Source: Haloarcula halobia
GTDB taxonomy: Archaea; Halobacteriota; Halobacteria; Halobacteriales; Haloarculaceae
NCBI RefSeq assembly: GCF_029338255.1
Contig: NZ_CP119787.1
Span: forward strand, 1,178,001-1,242,000
Length of the DNA stretch: 64,000 bases
Direction of reading: 5' to 3'
Shown here: piece after piece, positions 1-7,327 of the stretch
How positions within the stretch are numbered: position 1 is the stretch's first letter
Layout: each line of letters opens with the position of its first letter
Program-made: the position numbers and the translations under genes
The notes under the pieces: model-generated
The model's database searches: none
What the model was told of the DNA's origin: nothing
What the model saw: only the letters and a program-made list of their open reading frames with translations

Positions 1-1
1 T

Positions 2-904
2 TACCCGGCGATCACCGACAAGATAGAGAAGGCAATCGAGGTCACCAAGCACGGCCTCGAGGAGTACCAGAACCCGGTCGTCATGTGGACCGGCGGGAAA
101 GACTCGACGCTGACGCTGTACTTCGTCAAGGAGGTCGCCGACCGCTTCGACCTCGAGGTGCCCCCGGTCGTCTTCATCGACCACTACCAGCACTTCGACG
201 AGCTCATCGAGTTCGTCAAGCACTGGGCCGACGAGTGGGACCTGGACGTCATCTGGGCGCGCAACACCGACGTCGGTGACTACGTCGACGAGCACGGCCT
301 CGAACCGGGCGACGACATCCCCATCGACGCCCTCTCCGAGCACAACCAGCACCACGTGCGCAACATCTTGGAGTACGAGGAAGATTCCTTCCCGTTCCTG
401 CTCGACACCTACGTCGGCAACCACCTGCTGAAGACCGTCGCGCTCAACGACACCATCGAGGAGTACGACGTCGACGGCATCCTCTCGGGGATCCGCTGGG
501 ACGAACAGGAGTCCCGCGCCGACGAGACGTTCTTCTCGCCGCGGCACAACCCCGACATCTACCCGCCCCACGACCGAATCCAGCCGATACTCCAGTTCGC
601 CGAGGCCGACGTCTGGGAGGCCTTCTGGCACTTCGTCGTCCCCGACACCGTTTCCGGCTACCCCGAGGAAGGGTACGTCCCGCAGGGCTTCGACGACCTG
701 CCCGAGGGCATCGAACAGGACGACATCCCGGTCTCCCCGAAGTACTTCGAGGGCTTTCGCTCGCTGGGCAGCGAGGTCTCGACGAAGAAGTCCGACGACG
801 ATCCCGCCTGGCTGCAGGACATGGCGAACACGACCGAGCGCGCCGGCCGCGCCCAGGACAAGGAGGACCTGATGGAGCGCCTGCGCGACCTCGGCTACAT
901 GTAA
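2..904 (+). CDS. PAPS reductase-family protein (5' end outside window)
   Basis: The reading frame is open to the left edge, so the true start lies upstream; the visible part is 300 residues. A GGKDST P-loop (positions about 95-112) marks the adenine-nucleotide alpha-hydrolase fold used by PAPS/APS reductases and sulfurylases. Downstream are SGIRWDEQESRADE (about 493-534) and R-H-N-P-D-I-Y-P-P (about 541-567), matching the SG-R-x-x-E-S-x-x-R substrate region of PAPS reductases. The likely role is cytosolic sulfonucleotide binding or assimilatory sulfur metabolism. Haloarchaea carry several paralogues, so neither reductase nor sulfotransferase activity can be fixed from the sequence. No downstream gene is co-oriented closely enough to suggest an operon. 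Confidence 0.85.
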   Translation, partial: YPAITDKIEKAIEVTKHGLEEYQNPVVMWTGGKDSTLTLYFVKEVADRFDLEVPPVVFIDHYQHFDELIEFVKHWADEWDLDVIWARNTDVGDYVDEHGLEPGDDIPIDALSEHNQHHVRNILEYEEDSFPFLLDTYVGNHLLKTVALNDTIEEYDVDGILSGIRWDEQESRADETFFSPRHNPDIYPPHDRIQPILQFAEADVWEAFWHFVVPDTVSGYPEEGYVPQGFDDLPEGIEQDDIPVSPKYFEGFRSLGSEVSTKKSDDDPAWLQDMANTTERAGRAQDKEDLMERLRDLGYM

Positions 905-1038
905 CCCCCGGCGTCACCCACGGGTAATTTCGACGCCCGTCTCACTCCGTTCCGGTTTCTCACGCACTGACCGTCTGTTCAGTGTCCGGTCCGGCTCTAC
1001 GAGCGGGATCCGGGCGACTGTGGGTTCGTCGATTGTCG

Positions 1039-1050
1039 TATAAAAATTTA
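1039..1050 (+). promoter_or_regulatory. TATA element of the small zinc-ribbon gene
   Basis: TATAAAAATTTA stands out in GC-rich surroundings and is centred about 32 nt before the ATG at 1077. That spacing predicts a transcript with a leader of only a few nucleotides, typical of haloarchaea. Confidence 0.7.
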
Positions 1051-1076
1051 GTAGCCGTCGAAATATAGGGTGACGT

Positions 1077-1190
1077 ATGTCAGTTCGAGCCTACGACTGT
1101 CCCGACTGCGGCGAGCCGATGAGTTACGAGACGACGAAACACCGCGGGTGTCAGAACTGCGGATTCGTGCCGGCACACGGCGCAGAGTAG
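1077..1190 (+). CDS. 37-residue CPxCG zinc-ribbon protein
   Basis: The gene encodes 37 residues beginning MSVRAYDCPDCGEPM, with a second pair in GCQNCGF. The two CxxC pairs form a one-domain zinc ribbon of the kind described as haloarchaeal CPxCG small proteins. The TATA element about 30 nt upstream, GC-rich third positions and an in-frame stop at 1188 support a real gene despite its size. No other domain is present. The partner or function is unknown; such proteins are thought to act through protein or nucleic-acid contacts. It stands alone between two unrelated genes. Confidence 0.75.
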   Translation: MSVRAYDCPDCGEPMSYETTKHRGCQNCGFVPAHGAE

Positions 1191-1282
1191 CGACCGCGGG
1201 GACGAACGACCGGTCCCCGGGTCGTAGTCGACCGAGCGGTCCGTAGAGACGGGTCGTTTCGGCACCGCGATCTCTCCTCTCG

Positions 1283-1972
1283 CTACTCCTCGCTCGCCAG
1301 CTGCTCGACCAGGTCCCGGAGCGTCGCCAGGTCGTACTGGCCCGGTGCCGTCGCCACAGCGGGGTCGACCGGCGCGTACCCGATCTTCGACCCGTAGAGC
1401 GGCGCCACTGCCCGTGAGTGGCGCCCGGCTTCGCCCATGCACATGGTGGCGACGCGCTCGCCGGCGGTGGTCAGCACCCGGGTCGCGGCCAGCACGGCCA
1501 GCACGTCGTCGGGGGTGTGGGCCGTCGTCGCTACCTTCCCGACGTCCCCGACCGCACAGGCCCGTTCCAGCCGGTCGACGAGTGTCGCACGGTCGGGGGT
1601 CGCCTCGAAGTCGTGCGCCGAGACGACCACCGACGCCCCGCGGTCGCGGGCGTGGGCCGCAACCCGGCTCGCATCGTGGTCCCCTTCCCCCTCGAGTGCC
1701 GCGAGTTCCAGGTCGACCGCCTCGACGGCGTCGAACTCGACGGCCGTCTCCAGTGTGTCGAGTCGCTCGGCCGTGTCCGCCGTCCCGCCACCCTCCCACT
1801 CGACGCGGTTGGTCACGAGCACCGGGAGCTCGCCGTCGTAGGCCTCGAGCTGGGCCAGTGGCGCCTCGGCCATGTCCATGCGCAGTTCGACCCCGTCGGC
1901 GTCCTCGCGGGCGGCCGGTTCGATCCCCAGGTCGTCGCCGGCCGCGAGCAGTGTAAACGAGCTGAAGTCCAT
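1283..1972 (-). CDS. aroD: 3-dehydroquinate dehydratase, type I
   Basis: The 229-residue protein has the type I dehydroquinase pattern: ELRMD near residue 30, VVVSAHDF with the catalytic His (about 115-122), GKVATTAHTPDD with the Schiff-base Lys (about 144), and MCMGEAGRHSR followed by the C-terminal substrate loop. It removes water from 3-dehydroquinate in the shikimate pathway in the cytosol. The length suits the haloarchaeal family. The methyltransferase gene upstream on the same strand ends 22 nt before this start, so the two may be co-transcribed although functionally unrelated. Confidence 0.93.
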   Translation of the reverse strand: MDFSSFTLLAAGDDLGIEPAAREDADGVELRMDMAEAPLAQLEAYDGELPVLVTNRVEWEGGGTADTAERLDTLETAVEFDAVEAVDLELAALEGEGDHDASRVAAHARDRGASVVVSAHDFEATPDRATLVDRLERACAVGDVGKVATTAHTPDDVLAVLAATRVLTTAGERVATMCMGEAGRHSRAVAPLYGSKIGYAPVDPAVATAPGQYDLATLRDLVEQLASEE

Positions 1973-1994
1973 ACCGGGCGTTCGCCGCGCCGGC

Positions 1995-3035
1995 CTAAAA
2001 CGTCCCTGCCTCGATGGGTGCGTGGGTCGCCCGGTACCCCTCGCCGGTCGCGTCGACCTCGTCGACGGCGTACAGGCGGATCTGTTCCTCCTGTCTGGTG
2101 TTGACCGCGAAGTCGTAGTGTTCGGCCTCGTAGCCCGGTTTCTCGCCGGCCTCGCGACGGGCCCGGACCCACTCGCGGTGAGCGATCAGGCGATCGCGGG
2201 CCACCCCCGCCGAGCGCTCGGGGACGTCGGCGACTCGCCGGTCGAGCGCGGCGACCAGGTCAGCGTCTCGCTCGACGCCCACGGAGTTCCGTCCGGCGAC
2301 CATCGCCGCGAGCGTCGTCGTCCCCGTCCCCAGGAACGGGTCGAGCACGGTGTCGCCGTACACCGAGAACATCGACAGCAGGCGGTACGGGACTTCGAGC
2401 GGATAGGCTCCCGACCGGTCGCGGACACCCTCGTCTAGGTCCTGGACCTCGCCGGGGAACTCCCAGAGGTCCGAGAACCACTCGTTGCGCTCCTCCCAGA
2501 AGTACGCGCTCTCGTAGCGCCGGTCGGCGCCGGGTTCCAGTCGACGGCGCTCGCCGTTGCGGAAGATGAGCACGTGCTCGTGTTCGAGCGTCGGGTAGGC
2601 GTTGGGCGGGACCATCCCCGAGCCCATGAACTTCGCGCCGCTGTTGGTCGGCTTGCGCCAGAGGATGTCCGGCAGCGCCCGCAGGCCACGCGCTGTCAGT
2701 CGGGACGTTATCTCGGCGTGGTTCGGGTACGAGCGGAAGCCGTCGGACAGCGAGCGGGTCGCGTCGCCGACGTTGATGCAGGCGATGCCCCCGGGCGCGA
2801 GGACGCGGTCTACCTCGGCCCAGACCTCGTCCAAGACGTCGTGCATCAGCGAGAAGGCGCGGTCGCCGTCGCCGGCCGCGAGGGCGTCCGCGATGGCCGG
2901 GTCGAGGGCCCCGAAGATGTCGTCCCACATCTCTATCATCGGATAGGGTGGGGACGTGACGACGAGTTCCACGCTGTCGTCCGGCAGCGGAATCTCGCGG
3001 GCGTCCCCCGTGACGATCCGATGTGTCGTCTCCAT
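1995..3035 (-). CDS. zim: Orphan DNA methyltransferase, probably CTAG N4-cytosine-specific
   Basis: The protein has 346 residues. VTSPPYPMIEMWDDIF near residue 30 is the catalytic SPPY motif typical of N4-cytosine methylases. DPFLGTGTTTLAAMVAGRNS near residue 225 is the FxGxG S-adenosylmethionine motif. This catalytic-then-SAM order is the beta-class arrangement. No endonuclease or specificity gene is adjacent, so it is an orphan. From memory, the closest known protein is the conserved haloarchaeal Zim (HVO_0794), which modifies CTAG; an AglD-like gene lies nearby here as it does in Haloferax. CTAG is about tenfold under-represented in this window, which fits. A minus-strand TATA-like element, at 3100-3093, lies at the edge of the neighbouring palindromic repeat. 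Confidence 0.85.
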   Translation of the reverse strand: METTHRIVTGDAREIPLPDDSVELVVTSPPYPMIEMWDDIFGALDPAIADALAAGDGDRAFSLMHDVLDEVWAEVDRVLAPGGIACINVGDATRSLSDGFRSYPNHAEITSRLTARGLRALPDILWRKPTNSGAKFMGSGMVPPNAYPTLEHEHVLIFRNGERRRLEPGADRRYESAYFWEERNEWFSDLWEFPGEVQDLDEGVRDRSGAYPLEVPYRLLSMFSVYGDTVLDPFLGTGTTTLAAMVAGRNSVGVERDADLVAALDRRVADVPERSAGVARDRLIAHREWVRARREAGEKPGYEAEHYDFAVNTRQEEQIRLYAVDEVDATGEGYRATHAPIEAGTF

Positions 3036-3086
3036 ATCAACGGTCGAGACGGGGGCGGGACTCGGTTCTTGCGGTTGTCGCCAGTT

Positions 3087-3422
3087 GTAGTGTTTATATT
3101 ATGAGGAATCGGGTTAGAGAGCCAGAAAGCCCCCGCGCTCCCAACTCCCGCGGCTCGCTGCGCGCTTCCTTCGCTCACTTCGCTCGCTCAGTCCAGTGCT
3201 TACGTCGCCGGGGTTCGCTGAGAGCGCGGCCCCTTTCAGTCCCGCCCATGCTGGCTGACCAACCGGCATGGGTGGGACTGAAAGGGGCGGCTGGCTCCGG
3301 GAAGGCGGCCGACGCAAGCACCGCAACGAACGTAGTGAGTGAGGAGCGCAGCGAGGCCCCCGACTGGAGCCAGCCGGGGCTTTCTGGCTGTTCGCACTTA
3401 CAATCGCGTAACTAAACACTAC
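3087..3422. repeat. Palindromic MITE-like intergenic element
   Basis: This 336-bp interval is built of nested inverted repeats. The outer 10-nt arms are GTAGTGTTTA (3087-3096) and its complement (3413-3422). The next arms are AGCCAGAAAGCCCC (3120-3133) and its perfect complement (3376-3389). At the centre, 23-nt arms (3229-3251 and 3266-3288) differ at one position around a 14-nt loop. Imperfect complementarity continues between the arms, for example 3152-3216 against 3309-3355. It encodes no convincing protein. The sequence GGGACTGAAAGGGGC and the GAACGTAGTGAGTGAGGAGCG string resemble dispersed haloarchaeal intergenic repeats. I saw no target-site duplication. Confidence 0.75.
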
Positions 3423-3447
3423 CTCGCGCCGCGACCTCTTTCCTAGG

Positions 3448-4413
3448 TCAGGCGACCGGCAGGTCCTGCTCGGCTTCCAGCAGCTCGTGGTACCGGTTGC
3501 GGATGGTGACCTCTGAGATGTCGGCGACCTCGCTGACGGCTGCCTGCGTGGTCTTCTCGTTGGTCAGCAGGGCGGCGGCGTAGACGGCCGCGGCGGCCAG
3601 GCCGACCGGTGACTTCCCGGAGTGGACGCCCTGTTCCTTGGCGTTCTGGAGGAGCTGGCGCGCGCGGTGCTCGGCCTCGTCGGACAGTTCCAGCGAGGAG
3701 GCAAAGCGGGGGACGTAGCTCTCGGGGTCGGCCGGCGCGACCTCCAGGCCAAGTTCGCGGACGACGTAGCGGTAGGTCCGGGCGATCTCGCTCTTCTCGA
3801 CGCGGGAGACCTCGGTGATCTCGTCGAGCGAGCGGGGGACGCCGGCCTGGCGGGCGGCGGCGTACACCGAGGACGTCGAGACCCCCTCGATGGAGCGGCC
3901 GGGCAGGAGGTTCTCGTCGAGCGCGCGCCGGTAGATGACGCTCGCAGTCTCGCGGACGTTCTCCGGGAGGCCGAGTGCCGAGGCCATGCGGTCGATCTCG
4001 CCGAGCGCCTGCTTGAGGTTGCGCTCCTTGGAGTCGCGGGTGCGGAACCGCTCGTTCCACTTCCGGAGGCGCTGCATCTTCTGGCGCTGCTTGTTCGACA
4101 GGGAGTTGCCGTAGGCGTCCTTGTCGCGCCAGTCGATGTTCGTCGAGAGGCCCTTGTCGTGCATCATGTTCGTCGTCGGCGCGCCGACGCGGGACTTCTC
4201 GTCTTTCTCACTTGAGTCGAACGCGCGCCACTCGGGGCCGCGGTCTATCTCGTCGGACTCGACGACGAGGCCACAGTCCTCACAGACCGTCTCGCCGTGC
4301 TCGTCGTCCATGACGAGCGAGCCGCTACATTCAGGGCAGGCGGTCGCAGTCGATTCGGTCGACTCCGTGGTCGTTTCCTCGGTTCGCTGTCGCAGTCGTG
4401 TATGGTCACTCAT
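3448..4413 (-). CDS. tfb: Transcription initiation factor IIB (TFB)
   Basis: The 321-residue protein has an N-terminal zinc ribbon (CPEC at about 27-30 and CEDCG at about 46-50), the B-reader/linker block with GPEWRAFD and GAPTTNMMHD, and two cyclin repeats (about 125-220 and 225-310). The second repeat ends in an HTH with EVADISEVTIRNRYHEL. TFB binds the TBP-TATA complex and BRE and recruits RNA polymerase. I chose the ATG at 4413 (MSDHTRLRQR) because an upstream in-frame start at 4500 adds a 29-residue Pro/Gly stretch not seen in TFBs. Haloarchaea have several tfb paralogues, so the number cannot be given. It ends 26 nt from the palindromic repeat. Confidence 0.96.
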   Translation of the reverse strand: MSDHTRLRQRTEETTTESTESTATACPECSGSLVMDDEHGETVCEDCGLVVESDEIDRGPEWRAFDSSEKDEKSRVGAPTTNMMHDKGLSTNIDWRDKDAYGNSLSNKQRQKMQRLRKWNERFRTRDSKERNLKQALGEIDRMASALGLPENVRETASVIYRRALDENLLPGRSIEGVSTSSVYAAARQAGVPRSLDEITEVSRVEKSEIARTYRYVVRELGLEVAPADPESYVPRFASSLELSDEAEHRARQLLQNAKEQGVHSGKSPVGLAAAAVYAAALLTNEKTTQAAVSEVADISEVTIRNRYHELLEAEQDLPVA

Positions 4414-4696
4414 TGGTTGCGAGGGCGGGTGCTCACCGGGCTGGAAGCTTCCCGAGAAACCCGGCGGCTGTCGGTAAACCTTCCTGCGTTCGAAAGCCAT
4501 TTAAACGCTCTGGTATCGCGACGGAGAACACCGTTTCACCCGTCGACGCCCGCGTCTGTGTCACTTTCTCACGACCATTCAAAAAGCACACGTGCGGGCC
4601 CGAACGCCCGGTATCACACGTGCGCTGCGTGCATCTGTGTCGCTACCGACCGGGCGGTGACCCGCGGCCACGCACTCACACCCGTCGCGGGCCCGC

Positions 4697-5002
4697 TCAC
4701 TCGACCGTGTCGGACTGGTGGCGCCCGCGCGTCTGGACGTCGACGAAGTGGTGCCGGGCCGCGTCGCCGACGACGCCGGCGAACGACCGGGCCGTCTCGT
4801 CGTCGCCGTAGACCTCCTCGGCCGCACGGAGTCCGTTCTCGGCCAGTCGCGCCGACACTGCGTCGGGCACCGGATCCCCACCGCTGACGTCCAGGATGAG
4901 CAGTCGGTCGGTGAAACTCTTCGCGAGGAAGGCGTCGACGACGCCGTCGGACGCCCGGAGGTCGGCTGCCAGCTGGCTGAGTTTCGCCGTCCGGTCGGTC
5001 AT
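4697..5002 (-). CDS. Conserved haloarchaeal hypothetical protein, about 101 aa
   Basis: I do not recognise a named family. The frame has haloarchaeal codon bias and an acidic, single-domain composition. It begins MTDRTAKLSQLAADLRAS, followed by VDAFLAKSFTDRLLILDVSG, an alpha-beta pattern, and ends TRGRHQSDTVE. The in-frame ATG at 5047 would add 15 residues; the ATG at 5002 suits a normal N-terminus better. It has no membrane segments and no cysteines. It is divergent from the small gene at 5100, and the roughly 100-nt gap probably holds both promoters. Confidence 0.65.
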   Translation of the reverse strand: MTDRTAKLSQLAADLRASDGVVDAFLAKSFTDRLLILDVSGGDPVPDAVSARLAENGLRAAEEVYGDDETARSFAGVVGDAARHHFVDVQTRGRHQSDTVE

Positions 5003-5099
5003 ACCCCACTCTCGGGCCGGACGGACCGTAGTCCCCGTCGCGAACATCTCCGGGTCGCCGACGGCGTGGCTTTATTTTCCGTGGGGCGTTCGCCTACGC

Positions 5100-5360
5100 A
5101 TGCCAGACCACACGGACGACTCGCTCGACGCGGTCCCCGCCGACCTCTCGGGCGACGCCGAGACCCTCGACGACATCTCCGAGGACGTCTCGGACGACAT
5201 CGAGATCGTCGAGTACACGCGCGAGGACTGCACGTACGTCGGCTACGCCGTCGAGAAGACTGATCCCAGTTTCGACGCCGAGCGGTCGGTGGTCACGGCC
5301 TTCCGGGTCCCACGCGGCGAGGCCGAGTCTCGGGACGTGACCGACGAGTACTCGGGATGA
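5100..5360 (+). CDS. Small acidic haloarchaeal protein, 86 aa
   Basis: The protein starts MPDHTDDSLDAVPADLSG and is extremely acidic in its first 45 residues. A compact beta-rich segment follows, with IEIVEYTREDCTYVGYAVEK and VVTAFRVPRGE. A TATA-like CTTTATT (about 5069-5075) sits roughly 28 nt before the ATG, consistent with a leaderless transcript; this favours this start over in-frame upstream ATGs. The function is unknown. It converges with the AglD-like gene, whose stop lies 37 nt away. Confidence 0.7.
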   Translation: MPDHTDDSLDAVPADLSGDAETLDDISEDVSDDIEIVEYTREDCTYVGYAVEKTDPSFDAERSVVTAFRVPRGEAESRDVTDEYSG

Positions 5361-5397
5361 CGACCACCACTCGACCACGCGAAGCGGGTCGACCGAG

Positions 5398-7218
5398 TCA
5401 ATCGTCCGCTTCGACCTCCACGTCCCCCGCGCTCTGTGACTCCTCGACTGCCTTCGTCAGCGAGACGTTGAGCCACGCCATCGAGGCCACCCCGCCGGCG
5501 ATGGTGACGACGTTCTTGACCGCGTGGTCGACGATGGCAATAGAGAGCGCGGCGGCGACGCCGACCGGGGTCAGCGCGGCCACGATGAGCGTGAACGCCC
5601 CCTCGTAGAGGCCGACGCCGCCGGGCGTCAGCGGGAGCACCTTCGCCAGGTTCCCGACGCTGACAGCGAAGAAACCGACCGCGACGATGGCGGGCGTCAC
5701 TTCGATGCCGAAGGCGGCGAAGACGACCAGCGCCGTCACCACGTCCAGCGACCAGATGAGGAGGCTCGCACCGCCCACGCGGCCGAAGGCCGAGGCGTCC
5801 GCGGCCACCGTCTGGACGTCGCCGACGAACCGCTCGACGACGCCGGCGACGTAGTCGGCGTAGGAGTCTTGGCTCAGCGCCCCGACAGTCCGGCGGACGA
5901 AGTTCCGGTCGGTGCGTGCGCTGGCGACGATGGCCGCTACCGCAGTGATGGCGGCCAGTCCCACCCCGGCGGCGACGGTGATGGCGGTCCGCCCGCTGGT
6001 GGCCGTGTCGCCCCCGACGGCCCCGTCGGTCAGGGCCACGAGCAGCTGGTCGGCCGACCCCGTCGCCGCGAGGGCCACCAACACCACGCCGGCCAGCAGC
6101 GTGATGGTCAGCAGGTCGAAGACGCGCTCGACCGCCAGCGAGGCAAAGCCCGTCGGGTATGGGATCGAGCGCCGGGCCTTCACCACGTAGGCCCGGACGG
6201 CGTCGCCCGCGCGGGCCGGGAAGACGAGGTTCCCGGTCTGGCTGATGAAGACCGCGCCGGTCAGGAAACCCCAGCGCTCCCGGTACCCCATCGACGAGAG
6301 GATGTCGCGGTAACGGGAACCACGGAGCGGCCACGAGAGCAGGTAGACGAGCGCGCTCGCCAGCACGATAGCGGGGTCGGCGCCGGCCATCCGGGTCAGC
6401 ACCGCCTGGGGGTCGAGGTACTGGGTCATCAACACGAGCGCCAGGACGACAAGCATCGTTCCCGCCCCCAGCGACACCCGGCGGGTGATGCGGGGGCTGA
6501 CCGACAGCTCCCAGAAGGTCCGCAGGATCTGGCTCCCCATCCCGAAGACGTCGCGGACGATATCGACCTTCGAGTCGCCCTTGGGCGTCCAGTCGACGGG
6601 GAACTCCTTGACCCGGTAGCCCCGGCGCTGGGCCTTCACCAGCACCTCGGTGTCCCAGAACCAGTGCTCGTCGCCGACCGCGGGCAACAGCGACTCCAGC
6701 ACAGCCCGGTCGAAGGCCTTGAAGCCACACTGGTGGTCTCGCAGGTCCGACCGGAGGACCGTCCGGACGAGCGTGTTGTACCCGAAGCTCGGGATGCCCC
6801 GCTTCGCGGGCCGGTCCGCGCGGTTCTCGGGCATCCAGCGCGACCCCGTCGCCACGTCGTACCCCTCCGTCCGGACGGACTCGACCAGTTCCTCGAGGTG
6901 GCGCATGTCCGTCGCGAGGTCCGTATCGAAGTAGACAAGCGTCTCGCCGGCCGCCCGCTCGAAGGCGTACTCGAGTGCACCGCCACGACCCAGGCGCTCG
7001 TCGCTGTGGACGTGCCGAACCCTGTCGTCCTCGCTGGCGAGTCGCGCCGCGATCTCGGGAGTCCTGTCGGCACAGCCGTCTTCGGCGACGATGACCTCGT
7101 AGGATCCTGCGGGCAGGAAGGAGTCGAGCGTCTCGAGCGTGACGCTGACGGTCCGCTCGATGGTGTCGGCCTCGTTGTAGGCGGGGAGGACGACGCTCAC
7201 ATCGACTCCGTCGCTCAT
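5398..7218 (-). CDS. aglD: AglD-like dolichol-phosphate mannosyltransferase with C-terminal membrane domain
   Basis: This 606-residue protein fuses two domains. Residues about 5-230 are a GT2 glycosyltransferase: VSVVLPAYNEADTIERT, VIVAEDGCADRT, and YFDTDLATD carrying the DxD metal/sugar-nucleotide motif. Residues about 255-590 form a multi-pass membrane domain of the lysylphosphatidylglycerol-synthase/UPF0104 type, with PLTPGGVGLYEGAF near the end. This layout is that of Haloferax AglD, which charges dolichol phosphate with the last mannose of the S-layer N-glycan. The zim-like gene nearby echoes the Haloferax neighbourhood. Dolichol-phosphate mannose synthesis at the cell membrane is the likely job; sugar specificity is inferred. 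Confidence 0.85.
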   Translation of the reverse strand: MSDGVDVSVVLPAYNEADTIERTVSVTLETLDSFLPAGSYEVIVAEDGCADRTPEIAARLASEDDRVRHVHSDERLGRGGALEYAFERAAGETLVYFDTDLATDMRHLEELVESVRTEGYDVATGSRWMPENRADRPAKRGIPSFGYNTLVRTVLRSDLRDHQCGFKAFDRAVLESLLPAVGDEHWFWDTEVLVKAQRRGYRVKEFPVDWTPKGDSKVDIVRDVFGMGSQILRTFWELSVSPRITRRVSLGAGTMLVVLALVLMTQYLDPQAVLTRMAGADPAIVLASALVYLLSWPLRGSRYRDILSSMGYRERWGFLTGAVFISQTGNLVFPARAGDAVRAYVVKARRSIPYPTGFASLAVERVFDLLTITLLAGVVLVALAATGSADQLLVALTDGAVGGDTATSGRTAITVAAGVGLAAITAVAAIVASARTDRNFVRRTVGALSQDSYADYVAGVVERFVGDVQTVAADASAFGRVGGASLLIWSLDVVTALVVFAAFGIEVTPAIVAVGFFAVSVGNLAKVLPLTPGGVGLYEGAFTLIVAALTPVGVAAALSIAIVDHAVKNVVTIAGGVASMAWLNVSLTKAVEESQSAGDVEVEADD

Positions 7219-7327
7219 TACTTCGGGATGTGCGAGCGGCGCAAAAGTACCTTCTGTTCGCTTCGACCGCAGTCACGGCGACGGGCCGACTGGGCGGTCG
7301 CGTTCCCGCCCGCGTCGGTCGGGCCGT

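Noticed and set aside
3087-3422. CRISPR array
   Set aside because: The repeats are inverted and nested, not direct with regular spacers, and there are no cas genes in the window.
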